The notes under the pieces were generated by a model. That model saw only the letters and a list, made by a program, of their open reading frames with translations, had not been told where the DNA came from and made no database searches. Positions 28,353 to 36,801 of a stretch of 64,000 bases of DNA are shown piece after piece. A program made the position numbers and the translations under genes. The stretch lies in NCBI RefSeq assembly GCF_001562115.1, contig NZ_CP013926.1, positions 124,001-188,000 of the forward strand. The letters are read 5' to 3'. This DNA is from Alteromonas stellipolaris. Lineage in GTDB: Bacteria; Pseudomonadota; Gammaproteobacteria; Enterobacterales; Alteromonadaceae. Position 1 is the stretch's first letter. Each line of letters starts with the position of its first letter.

Positions 28353-29474
28353 ATGAAACTTAACAATGTATTGCATCTTAGTGTAAAAGAATTGTGGAGC
28401 TTATGGCGCGACCCTGTGATGTTGGTGCTCATTTTCTATGTGTTCACCTTAAACATTTACACGGCGGCCACAGCAGTGCCTGAGTCTTTGCATAACGCGC
28501 CGATTGCGTTTGTGGATCATGACCGTTCGCAGCTTTCTCATCGGGTGATAGACGGCTTTGTGCCTCCCTATTTTTTAACCCCCGTCATTATTTCTGAACA
28601 AGACGTTACCCCCAGCTTAGATACGGGAAAGTACACCTTTGTCGTGACGATACCTCCTGAATTTGAAAAAGACGTAATGAAGGGTTCAGTACCTGATGTG
28701 CAAGTTAACGTAGATGCTACCCGCATTAGCCAGGCGTTTACCGGTAACGGCTATATTACTGAAATTATCGGCGAAGAGGTGGCCGCTTATGTGGCGGGGT
28801 ATAAGTCAGAAACCAGTTATACCGTAGATTTAATCATGCGCGCGCGGTTTAACCCTGCCTTAGAAAGTTTCTGGTTTGGTTCAGTGATGGAGCTCATTAA
28901 TGCGGTGACGATGATTGCGATTATTTTATCGGGCGCTGCGCTTATTCGAGAAAAAGAGCGGGGTACAATAGAGCATTTATTGGCAATGCCAGTATCAAGC
29001 AGTGAAATAATGTTATCGAAAATTGCCGCAACATTGTTGATGGTGTGGCTTGCTACACTCATGTCGGTGTATTTGGTCATTCAATACGTGTTGGGTGTCC
29101 CCATTAATGGCGATGTGTGGTTATTTATGCTGGCGGTGGCTATTCACCTATTTGCGGTGAGCAGTTTAGGTATATTCATGGCTACTATTGCACGCTCTAT
29201 GCCGCAGTTTGGGCTTTTACTCATTCTTGTATTATTACCGCTTCAGTTATTATCTGGCGGAGTAACAGCAAGAGAAAGTATGCCTGAACTAATCCAAAAC
29301 ATTATGCTTATTGCCCCTAATACTCACTTTGTTATGGCATCACAAGGCGTGCTGTATCGAGGGGCTGGGCTAAGTGTGGTGTACCCTCAACTTATTGCGT
29401 TAACTGTCATTGGGGGGGCATTTTATTATATTGCTCTGCGCCGATTCAAAAGCACAGTGGGCAGCATGGCCTAA
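28353..29474 (+). CDS. yhhJ: ABC-2 type transporter permease (YhhJ type)
   Basis: 373 residues (374 in E. coli YhhJ). One N-terminal membrane helix (about 23-40) is followed by a periplasmic domain of about 130 residues, then about five helices in the C-terminal half with the ABC-2 hallmark LIREKERGTIEHLLAMPVSS. It is the partner permease that would pair with the permease half of the RbbA-like protein. It starts 3 bp after that gene, completing a three-gene operon. The assignment to the family is firm; the substrate is unknown. Confidence 0.92.
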   Translation: MKLNNVLHLSVKELWSLWRDPVMLVLIFYVFTLNIYTAATAVPESLHNAPIAFVDHDRSQLSHRVIDGFVPPYFLTPVIISEQDVTPSLDTGKYTFVVTIPPEFEKDVMKGSVPDVQVNVDATRISQAFTGNGYITEIIGEEVAAYVAGYKSETSYTVDLIMRARFNPALESFWFGSVMELINAVTMIAIILSGAALIREKERGTIEHLLAMPVSSSEIMLSKIAATLLMVWLATLMSVYLVIQYVLGVPINGDVWLFMLAVAIHLFAVSSLGIFMATIARSMPQFGLLLILVLLPLQLLSGGVTARESMPELIQNIMLIAPNTHFVMASQGVLYRGAGLSVVYPQLIALTVIGGAFYYIALRRFKSTVGSMA

Positions 29475-29599
29475 AAAGAAGGTGTTGCCAAGAAAGCCGC
29501 GAACCCAAGCTGTAGTCAGTAAGAAGGCCCAGTAGTCATCCTTTTGCTTAAATATTGTACACGTGCTAGATTAAGTTTAACGCATCAATAAAGGAAAAC

Positions 29600-30133
29600 A
29601 TGATGAAGGCACACACCACTTTCGCTATATTTAACGCCCCCGTGAAGTACCTAACAGGTTTATTCACAGTGGTTACCTTACTGTTTAGTAGTGCAGTATT
29701 AGCGCAGCACGATAAAACTCGAAAATATGAGCAGTTTGAAATACTTGGCCAAAAAACAAAACCGCAATTACAGCGTGAATTCGATAAAGCTAAATTTGAT
29801 TTCTTGGATATGTATCATGAAATAAATGAAGTGGCGAAGTTTGACGTGCTATGTTCTTACCATCGGCCTCTAGGCAGTAAAATTGCCAAAAAAACCTGTG
29901 AGCCTCGGTATGTTAAAGCTGCGCGAGCACTGTATATCAAAACCATGTCTACTAGCCCAGGGATTGACTTTAATAGATTACCTAGTGACGAAATGATTAA
30001 ATTTTTAACCAAACAAACTCGCGAAGAAAGCTATGAACATGTAGCGGCGTTAGTTATGACGAACCCTGAGTTGAACAAAAGTTTTGCCAAACTTGAGTTT
30101 CTTCATAGTCGTTTAAATGAAGACAGTGAATAA
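29600..30133 (+). CDS. Hypothetical secreted protein
   Basis: 177 residues. AAGGAA precedes the ATG (a second ATG follows immediately at 29603). The N-terminus looks like an unusually long signal peptide (about 35 residues, hydrophobic core YLTGLFTVVTLLFSSAVLA, cleavage before QHDKTRK), so the mature protein of about 140 residues should be periplasmic. The mature part is charged and helix-rich with two cysteines (LCSYHRP and KTCEPRY), which may form a disulfide. I do not recognise a family. It stands alone: 125 bp after the exporter operon and closed by a strong terminator. No function is proposed. Confidence 0.75.
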   Translation: MMKAHTTFAIFNAPVKYLTGLFTVVTLLFSSAVLAQHDKTRKYEQFEILGQKTKPQLQREFDKAKFDFLDMYHEINEVAKFDVLCSYHRPLGSKIAKKTCEPRYVKAARALYIKTMSTSPGIDFNRLPSDEMIKFLTKQTREESYEHVAALVMTNPELNKSFAKLEFLHSRLNEDSE

Positions 30134-30185
30134 CTTAAGTACCCATGTGGGACGATAGACGGTGAACGAAGAATAGTGAATATGA

Positions 30186-30222
30186 AAAAAGGGGCCTACT
30201 TAGAAGAGTAGGCCCTTTTTTT
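30186..30222 (+). terminator. Strong Rho-independent terminator after the hypothetical secreted protein
   Basis: GGGCCTACT and AGTAGGCCC form a perfect 9-bp stem with a 6-nt loop, preceded by A5-6 and followed by T7. The A-rich left flank lets it work for the convergent acyl-CoA dehydrogenase gene too. Confidence 0.92.
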
Positions 30223-30228
30223 GTTCGA

Positions 30229-30340
30229 CGCTCAAGGCTATTTATAAACGCTCAGGGCTGTTTATAAACGCTCAGGGCTGTTTACTCGCTCAAGGCTGAT
30301 TACCCGCTCAGGGGTGTTTACCCGCTCAAGGCTGTTCTAA
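30229..30340. repeat. Six tandem 18-20 bp repeats between convergent genes
   Basis: The consensus is CGCTCARGGCTGTTTAYMMA. The units start at 30229, 30249, 30269, 30287, 30305 and 30323: the first two are 20 bp and the last four 18 bp, with small substitutions. The array fills the gap between a terminator and the stop codon of the acyl-CoA dehydrogenase gene. No coding role is apparent; it is probably a variable-number tandem repeat. Confidence 0.85.
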
Positions 30341-31561
30341 CTATTGATACTTTCTAAGCTCTATGCGTGACACCATGCCTTTATGTACTTCATCGGGGCC
30401 ATCGGCTAATCGAAGTGCGCGAGCGCCTGCGGCAAATCTTGCTAATGGGAAGTCGCTACACATGCCTGCACCGCCGTGAATTTGTAGTGCCATGTCTACT
30501 ACCGATTGCAGCATGTTAGGCACCACCACTTTAATGGCAGATATTTCTGTCATGGCGTGCTTCACGCCAAGGTTGTCTATCTTCCATGCGGCATGAAGGG
30601 TTAATAGTCTGGCTTGCTCTATGGCCATACGTGCTTCAGCAACACGCTCTAAATTACCGCCTAAGCGAATAATGGGCTTACCAAACGCGACCCGTTCGTG
30701 GCCACGTTTAAGGGCAAGCTCTAGTGATTTTTCAGCCATGCCGATGGCGCGCATACAGTGGTGAATTCGGCCAGGGCCTAAACGGCCTTGAGCAATTGCA
30801 AAGCCTTTACCTAAACCCATCACTAGGTTTTCTTTACTTACCCGTACATTATCAAAATGCATTTCACCATGACCATAAGGGGCATCGTAATCGCCATACG
30901 CATCTAGCATACGGGTTATGGTAATTCCTGGTGTATCTAGTGGCACAATCACCATGCTATGGCGGCTGTGTTTGTCATTTTCTGGGTTAGATAAGCCCAT
31001 GAATATGGTAAACGCTGCATTAGGATGGCCTAAACCAGTAGACCACCATTTTTTACCGTTGATCACTACATCATCGCCATCTTCAATAATGGTTGCTGCC
31101 ATATTGGTGGCGTCAGACGATGCCACGTCAGGCTCTGTCATACCAAACACGGAACGTATTTCGCCTGCTAGTAACGGCGTAAGCCACTTGGCTTTTTGCG
31201 CATCGTTACCAAAGTGATAAAGCACTTCCATGTTGCCTGTATCTGGCGCGTTACAGTTGAATATCTCAGGGGCGAAAAGAAATCTGCCCATACGCTCAGC
31301 CATGGGCGCATATTCAAGGGTAGTTAACCCTTTGCCAAGCTCAGCATCGGGTAAAAACAAATTGGCTAACCCTGCCTCGCGCGCTTTTCGTTTTAGTGCC
31401 TCGGTGCCAGGGTGTAGCTTCCATTTCTTCCAATCACTGTGGTGATTCTCTTTATGATGAAAATCATAAACTTCATTTTCAATGGGCTCGATATGTTCAG
31501 CAATAAATGCATCAAGTTTTTCGAGTAGGGCGTTTGTTTTATCGTTATGCGAAAAATCCAT
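30341..31561 (-). CDS. Acyl-CoA dehydrogenase family protein (ACAD10/11-like)
   Basis: 406 residues, a flavoprotein of the acyl-CoA dehydrogenase fold that makes the alpha-beta double bond in acyl-CoA thioesters. Visible elements are the FAD/substrate signature FGMTEPDVASSDATN, INGKKWWSTGLGHPNAAF, the second signature region LQIHGGAGMCSDFPLARF and the C-terminal RLADGPDEVHKGMV, all typical of the ACAD10/11-like bacterial group. It is a single gene, convergent with the secreted protein and divergent from a LysR gene by 262 bp. No other fatty-acid genes are nearby, so the chain length or side-chain substrate cannot be judged. Confidence 0.92.
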   Translation of the reverse strand: MDFSHNDKTNALLEKLDAFIAEHIEPIENEVYDFHHKENHHSDWKKWKLHPGTEALKRKAREAGLANLFLPDAELGKGLTTLEYAPMAERMGRFLFAPEIFNCNAPDTGNMEVLYHFGNDAQKAKWLTPLLAGEIRSVFGMTEPDVASSDATNMAATIIEDGDDVVINGKKWWSTGLGHPNAAFTIFMGLSNPENDKHSRHSMVIVPLDTPGITITRMLDAYGDYDAPYGHGEMHFDNVRVSKENLVMGLGKGFAIAQGRLGPGRIHHCMRAIGMAEKSLELALKRGHERVAFGKPIIRLGGNLERVAEARMAIEQARLLTLHAAWKIDNLGVKHAMTEISAIKVVVPNMLQSVVDMALQIHGGAGMCSDFPLARFAAGARALRLADGPDEVHKGMVSRIELRKYQ

Positions 31562-31712
31562 GACTATCCTCGGGTGCTTAACAAATGGCGATTAGCTTAA
31601 AAAGCAGTGGGCAATAAATTTGATAGCTATAGAGTAGTTTAGTTACTAAAATGAATGAAATGAAATGTAGTCCGACAGTGTTGTGAATTGCATTCATGGA
31701 GCATTGCTCTTA

Positions 31713-31773
31713 CAAACCGGTCTCAAAACCAGTCCCAATGCCGGTACTGAAGCTGGTTTTAAGAGTTGGTTTG
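31713..31773. promoter_or_regulatory. Nested inverted repeat between acyl-CoA dehydrogenase and LysR genes
   Basis: Inner arms AAAACCAG (31725-31732) and CTGGTTTT (31753-31760) sit inside outer arms CAAACC (31713-31718) and GGTTTG (31768-31773). It lies in the 262-bp divergent promoter region, 50 bp before the LysR start, and is a candidate operator for that regulator. Confidence 0.45.
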
Positions 31774-31823
31774 CTAAGTAGCGTGTGAACCGAGCGTTTC
31801 AGGCACCATAGGAATAAGTCTTT

Positions 31824-32729
31824 ATGCAAGATGATCGACAATTCGAAAAGCTCGACTTAAATTTACTGAAAGTGTTTGAGGCCTTGTGGCAGCAGCGTAA
31901 CATGACCCATGCAGCTGAATCGCTACATATCACCCCATCAGCGGTTAGCCATGCCATGCGAAGGTTTCGCGAAATTCTTGGCGACCCACTATTTGTTCGT
32001 GAAAAAAATCACATGCTGCCTACTGCCGCCTGCGAACGTTTAGCACCTCAAATTCTAGAAGCGCTAGCCAATATTCGCCGTGCATTAAGTGAATTTACGG
32101 CCTTTAATCCAGCTCACAGCCATCAGCGCTTTGTTATTGCTATGCAGGAATCGCTAGAACTCAGTGTTCTCCCTGCACTATTGGCAAAACTTGAAGTGCA
32201 TGCACCTAATGTTGAAATTGTGAGTGCGCGATTAAATCGTGACACTATGGTGGCAGACTTAAGCAATCGCAATTTACATCTAGTGGTAGACATAGGGCGG
32301 CCAATTTCGCCGCCGGTTGAACATTGTTTGCTAACCCGTGACAACTACGCTGTACTAATGAATACACAGCATGATTTACGTGACAGCCTAAGTGCAGAGG
32401 TTTACCTAAATGCCCGTCATATTACGGTGTCGAATAGAATTAAAGGGGCATCGGTAGAAGAAATTGCCCTGCAGCAACTTGGCGTAAGTCGCCCTTCACT
32501 ATGGCGTTGTCAAAATTATAGAGCAGCGGCAGAGGTTACCGCGAACACCAACGCACTGTTAACCTTACCAGGCTCCATTGCCAGCGCCCTTGCTGACGAA
32601 AGCTTAAGTATCGCGGCACTGCCATTCGACCTACCTGCATTAGAAACACATCTGTACTGGCATCAGCATCAAGAGGGCGAGCCAGGATTAATGTGGCTAA
32701 AGGCGCTAGCATTACAGTTGTTTGCATGA
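31824..32729 (+). CDS. LysR-family transcriptional regulator (NodD/LeuO-like branch)
   Basis: 301 residues. FEKLDLNLLKVFEALWQQRN starts the HTH, and MTHAAESLHITPSAVSHAMR is the recognition region. LGDPLFVREKNHMLPTAACE is typical of the NodD/LeuO branch. The effector domain follows from about residue 95. It diverges from the acyl-CoA dehydrogenase gene and may regulate it; a nested inverted repeat lies between them. The beta-lactamase-fold hydrolase gene follows in the same direction. The target is inferred from position only. Confidence 0.9.
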   Translation: MQDDRQFEKLDLNLLKVFEALWQQRNMTHAAESLHITPSAVSHAMRRFREILGDPLFVREKNHMLPTAACERLAPQILEALANIRRALSEFTAFNPAHSHQRFVIAMQESLELSVLPALLAKLEVHAPNVEIVSARLNRDTMVADLSNRNLHLVVDIGRPISPPVEHCLLTRDNYAVLMNTQHDLRDSLSAEVYLNARHITVSNRIKGASVEEIALQQLGVSRPSLWRCQNYRAAAEVTANTNALLTLPGSIASALADESLSIAALPFDLPALETHLYWHQHQEGEPGLMWLKALALQLFA

Positions 32730-32855
32730 ACTGGTTATTGCGTGTAATGTTTGCTAGTATTTCAGCATAAATTATTGGCTTGCTGCGCTATAAAACATGC
32801 CACATTTGAAGCGCACGTATCAATGATGACAGCGTTTAACGCCTTGAGAATCTAT

Positions 32856-33617
32856 ATGAAGATCCACACCATTTCTGGCTACATTCAACACATCTACCTA
32901 GCAGAGCACGACCATGGCTTACTGCTATTAGATGGCTGTAGCCGCGCAGATGTTGAAACGGTGAGCCGGTTTATCACTGATACCTTGCATCGGCCGTTAA
33001 GCGACTTAAAATTAATTGTGGTCACACATATGCACCCCGATCATGCTGGTGGGGCGGTTCGACTAAAAGCGTTAACCGGGGCGCCTATTGCAGCGCACCC
33101 AAAAGCAAAAAGTTGGTATGCAGGTTTAATGGGCAGAGCAGCTCACGCCATTGATTTGGGCCTGACATGGTGGGTGGCAAATCGCATAGGCAAGCAGCGA
33201 GAGTCTATTTGGTATAACCCTGTATTGTGTGCTGATATTCTGCTGGAAGATAATCAAAATCTGCCCTTATTTAACGAGTGGAAAGTGCTTTACTCACCTG
33301 GTCACACTGATCACGATATAAGCATTATGCACGAACCCACCCGACAAGCTTACGTTGCCGATTTATTGGTGAAGGTAAAAGGTGAGTTAGTACCACCTTA
33401 CCCCTTGTGTCATCCGAATCAGTACCGTAAGTCGTTACAACGCATCGCACAGTCGTCTATAGAAACGATTTTCTGTGCCCATGTGGCACCGGTACAGTTG
33501 GTTGATATTCCCTTTGACCACGTTATCGAGAATGCGCCAACCCTGCCAAAGAATCACTGGCATTCAGCCAAAAATCGCATTAACCGAAAGCTGTTCGGCA
33601 AAACCGCTCAGCACTAG
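32856..33617 (+). CDS. MBL-fold metallohydrolase
   Basis: 253 residues from the ATG at 32856, where the conserved fold begins (MKIHTISGYIQHIYLAE). Upstream in-frame starts at 32751 (TTG), 32823 and 32826 would add unconserved residues, and none has a good ribosome site, so the start is a judgement. The metal-binding motif THMHPDHAGG (HxHxDH) and the later histidine in YSPGHTDHD show a glyoxalase-II/lactonase-type binuclear metal site. No signal peptide is present. It follows the LysR gene by about 125 bp. The reaction is unknown: thioester, lactone or other ester hydrolysis is possible. Confidence 0.85.
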   Translation: MKIHTISGYIQHIYLAEHDHGLLLLDGCSRADVETVSRFITDTLHRPLSDLKLIVVTHMHPDHAGGAVRLKALTGAPIAAHPKAKSWYAGLMGRAAHAIDLGLTWWVANRIGKQRESIWYNPVLCADILLEDNQNLPLFNEWKVLYSPGHTDHDISIMHEPTRQAYVADLLVKVKGELVPPYPLCHPNQYRKSLQRIAQSSIETIFCAHVAPVQLVDIPFDHVIENAPTLPKNHWHSAKNRINRKLFGKTAQH

Positions 33618-33761
33618 TGGATTCAGTAAAAGTGCATATTGCAAAAGTGCGAAAGCGGCTGTATGTAAAAGCGCTATAGCGGTAGCCGCTTTAATACAAA
33701 GTCTTTTAAAGACAAAGCCTCCTGATGACAAAGCCAGCACGCTCTCTTCAGTTAACGTGTA

Positions 33762-34106
33762 TTACCCTTGGGTAAATTGCTCGTAGGCTAACATGGCATC
33801 AGCGGCATACATTAATGATGGGCCGCCACCCATATAAATGGCCATGCCTAGGGTTTCTTCTAACTCTTCTTTGGTTACGTTTAAATCGACCAGTGCTTTT
33901 ACGTGAAAGCCAATGCAGCCGTCACACCGCGTTGAAATACCAATGGCTAATGCAATTAGCTCTTTGGTTTTTTTATCTAGGGCGCCGTCTTGAGTTGCTG
34001 CTTTCGCCATAGCTGAAAAACCTTGCATGGTGTCGGGTATGCCAGCTCGAAGAGACTTCATGTTATCTGAAATGCGTTTAGTTATATCAGGGTACGACTT
34101 GCTCAT
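33762..34106 (-). CDS. Carboxymuconolactone decarboxylase/AhpD-like family protein
   Basis: 114 residues from the ATG at 34106, which is preceded by AAAGGA at about 9 nt; an in-frame start further upstream at 34157 would add an unconserved leader. The core CDGCIGFHVKALVDL contains the CxxC-xxx-H redox motif of AhpD-type alkylhydroperoxidase proteins. The helical ALDKKTKELIALAIGIS before it is family-typical. It is probably a small redox or peroxide-protection protein. It is convergent with the metallohydrolase gene and stands alone. Confidence 0.9.
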   Translation of the reverse strand: MSKSYPDITKRISDNMKSLRAGIPDTMQGFSAMAKAATQDGALDKKTKELIALAIGISTRCDGCIGFHVKALVDLNVTKEELEETLGMAIYMGGGPSLMYAADAMLAYEQFTQG

Positions 34107-34333
34107 TTGATGATCCTTTTTACTATTAACGGTAAAGACTAAGCACAAAGTAAACAAATTCTTATATGCACATTAGCTTATGTATCAGTGCGTCATATAG
34201 TCGTCAACTTAGATTAAGGTGAAATTGCGGAAGTTGTAACAAAACGTGCAATATGCTTGTCTTACATCAATTAATGACCACATTATGTAGAGGCACGTAT
34301 GGTTAAGTGCAACTAAAAGGGAACGGGTGGCTC

Positions 34334-35728
34334 ATGCAAAACAGTTTGTCTTCTTTACTTGATAAGGTGCGCTTAGCCGCGTCAGCATCAGGGGAAACCC
34401 TGTCTGATATTTTCAGTAAAGAAACCCATAGATTTACCATTACCGGCTTAAGCCGAAGCGGAAAATCTATGTTGTTCACCAGCTTAATGACCATGCTGAA
34501 AAGTCGCAGCGAAGAAGGTTATGCTTGTATGCCTTTGTTGCGATATCTTCCGCCTTCACAGGTAGAATTCATGCGGATTGAACCCATAGACGGGTACAAG
34601 CCTTTCCCTCTCAAAGAGAACATGGATGCGCTGGCATCAGGTCGGTGGCCTGAGGCTACCGAAGAAGCTTATGGATTTAAGCTTGTTGTGCGGTTAACAC
34701 AAACCATGAGTATTAAGCGCCACCTTTTGCCCCACACCGATATTGTTTTTGAATTTATCGACTATCCAGGGGAGTGGATAACCGATATTCCTATGCTAGG
34801 TAAAACCTACGCTCAGTGGTCTGATTCTGCATGGGCGCAATTAAGTAGCGGGCCTCAGCAGCATTTTGCGAATGAGTGGAAAACGGTGGTTAACGCCTTT
34901 GACTTCGAACAACTGCCCACACAAGAGAACATTAACGCGCTCGTGAGTGCCTATCGACATTATTTAGTGGTGGCGAAAAAAAATGGAATATCCTTGCTAC
35001 AACCCGGCAGCTTCTTATTAGATTCGAGTGATTTTGACTGGCAGCAGTTAGGCTTTGCGCCGTTACCATCAAGTATTACCAGCGATGTATCTCATCCTTG
35101 GTATAAGGTATTTGATGCGCATTTTACGAGGTTTCAAAAAGACTGGTTAACGCCGTTAAAACAGTCTGTATTTCGGGAAACCGACAAACAAATTATTTTG
35201 GTGGATTTATTCGAAGGGTTAAATCACAGCCGCCAGCATTTGTATCAATTAAAAGAAACGCTTAGTCATTTGGCCGACACCTTTGTGTATGGCCAAACAG
35301 GGTGGTTTGCCCGCAATGTTATGCGCAAAGAAGCCATTGGCCGAGTGGCTTTTGTAGCCACAAAAGCGGATTTAATCCCGGTGTCTGAGCGCGAAAACTT
35401 GTTATCGTTACTCAAGCAGGTCACCGAAGGTGCAAGAGCTCGGTTTGTTGATAAGCCTATTAAGTTTGAGCATTTTTTAGTATCGGCAATACAAGTCACG
35501 GATGAAGGCAGCTCGCCAAATGCATTGCGTTATCAAGATGCCGAGAATGGTTATGTAGAAGCGGCATTTGAACCGATACCGGCTTCACTTAAAGCCATGG
35601 AAGCAGATGCACATTTTCCAGTATTGAACACCCAAGTGCCGCAAGACTATATGGCGCGAATACTATCCGGCAGAGGGTTGGACAGACTACTGCAATTCTT
35701 ATTGGCCGAAGGAGTTTCCAATGAATAA
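34334..35728 (+). CDS. ycjX: YcjX-family P-loop protein (GTPase-like)
   Basis: 464 residues from the ATG at 34334; an in-frame GTG at 34307 is less likely because family members start just before the P-loop domain. Walker A is GLSRSGKS (38-45). DIVFEFIDYPGEW and FVATKADLIP follow, giving the family's nucleotide site. YcjX proteins are stress-linked cytoplasmic proteins, part of the Psp regulon in enterobacteria, and their biochemical role is not settled. It overlaps the ycjF gene by 8 nt, so the pair is co-translated. No pspABC genes are in the window. Confidence 0.93.
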   Translation: MQNSLSSLLDKVRLAASASGETLSDIFSKETHRFTITGLSRSGKSMLFTSLMTMLKSRSEEGYACMPLLRYLPPSQVEFMRIEPIDGYKPFPLKENMDALASGRWPEATEEAYGFKLVVRLTQTMSIKRHLLPHTDIVFEFIDYPGEWITDIPMLGKTYAQWSDSAWAQLSSGPQQHFANEWKTVVNAFDFEQLPTQENINALVSAYRHYLVVAKKNGISLLQPGSFLLDSSDFDWQQLGFAPLPSSITSDVSHPWYKVFDAHFTRFQKDWLTPLKQSVFRETDKQIILVDLFEGLNHSRQHLYQLKETLSHLADTFVYGQTGWFARNVMRKEAIGRVAFVATKADLIPVSERENLLSLLKQVTEGARARFVDKPIKFEHFLVSAIQVTDEGSSPNALRYQDAENGYVEAAFEPIPASLKAMEADAHFPVLNTQVPQDYMARILSGRGLDRLLQFLLAEGVSNE

Positions 35729-36695
35729 ACAAGACTCGATGAGCGAACAAAGCTCGATGGATGAACAAAGCTCGATGTATAAAGATACCGAGAAACTAGC
35801 AAGTGCAACTCCGCCAGCCTATCGCCCCAAAGTAGTAAAGCAGCGTATTGATGTTACGCCCCCGGATACGGCGATGCCCGCAAAAACTGAAACCAACGAA
35901 TGGCAAATGGACAGCGCAAAAGCGCGTATTTCTACTGGCGGATTAACCTTGGGGCTAGGTGTACTTTCCATTATTGGCTTCTTTGTTTTCGATGCCTACA
36001 CCACGCTTACGGCAAGCGTAGCTGAGCATCCCATTGCTAGCACTGCTTTGGCCGTACTACTTAGTGGTTTTGTGGCCTGTTTCAGTTATTTGAGCTTTCG
36101 AGAATGGCGAGGTTATAAGCAAATCAATAAGGCCATTGATGATGGGCAAACTATCGCTTCGTTAACCGGTGAAGATAGCATTGAGACCGTCGACAAAGTA
36201 CTCAAACGCCATGGTAGCCGTTTTACATCATCGTCTTATGCTGCGCACTGTTTCGCTATTTATCAAAAGCAGCTGCACAATGATATGTCTGCCAAAGAGC
36301 GGCTGGGGCTGTATCACGATACGGTATTAAACGCGGTGCAGCAAAAAGCGCAAAAAGTGCTAAACAAAGAGTCGATAACCGCAGGAAGCTTGGCATTTAT
36401 TAGCCCAAATAACTTAATTCAAACTTTTGCAGTCATGTGGATAAGCTTTCGTACCATAAGGCGCATGGCCAAAATTTATGGCCTTCGACCTGGCACCATA
36501 GGCAATTGGAAACTACTCGGCGTACTTGCCCAAAATATTGCCGCACAGGGGGTATTCGACTTGGCTACCGATGAAGTAGCCAATCAAATTGGCGGTTCGT
36601 TAAGTGCAAAATTTATGGAGAATTCCGCTGAAGCCGTCGCCGCAGGGGCGCTTAACGTGCGTTTAGGAAAGGCATTAATGAAGCTATTAAAATAG
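35721..36695 (+). CDS. ycjF: YcjF-family (DUF697) inner-membrane protein
   Basis: 324 residues. The N-terminus has three short imperfect repeats (DSMSEQS, SSMDEQS, SSMYKD) and a proline-rich cytoplasmic stretch. Two membrane helices lie at about 73-95 and 103-125, followed by a long conserved DUF697 domain (QTFAVMWISFRTIRRMAKIYGLRPG). It is the standard partner of YcjX and overlaps it by 8 nt. Function is unknown beyond membrane-stress association. A long hairpin follows its stop codon. Confidence 0.92.
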   Translation: MNKQDSMSEQSSMDEQSSMYKDTEKLASATPPAYRPKVVKQRIDVTPPDTAMPAKTETNEWQMDSAKARISTGGLTLGLGVLSIIGFFVFDAYTTLTASVAEHPIASTALAVLLSGFVACFSYLSFREWRGYKQINKAIDDGQTIASLTGEDSIETVDKVLKRHGSRFTSSSYAAHCFAIYQKQLHNDMSAKERLGLYHDTVLNAVQQKAQKVLNKESITAGSLAFISPNNLIQTFAVMWISFRTIRRMAKIYGLRPGTIGNWKLLGVLAQNIAAQGVFDLATDEVANQIGGSLSAKFMENSAEAVAAGALNVRLGKALMKLLK

Positions 36696-36700
36696 GGCGA

Positions 36701-36731
36701 ATAACAGCGTTATTCATAACGCTGTTATTTC
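36701..36731 (+). terminator. 13-bp perfect hairpin after ycjF
   Basis: ATAACAGCGTTAT and ATAACGCTGTTAT form a 13-bp perfect stem with a 2-nt spacer, starting 6 bp after the ycjF stop codon. Only a short T-run follows. It separates ycjF from the convergent exporter gene and may serve both. Confidence 0.6.
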
Positions 36732-36801
36732 CCAAGTGATACCTTTTACAAGCATGAATACGTGACGAAAAGTCGATGTATCTTGCTAAGCTACCCCCGC
36801 A

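Noticed and set aside
33652..33692. AAAGCGGCT...AGCCGCTTT inverted repeat as a terminator between the metallohydrolase and AhpD-like genes
   Set aside because: The loop is 23 nt and no T-run follows, so it is too weak to call.
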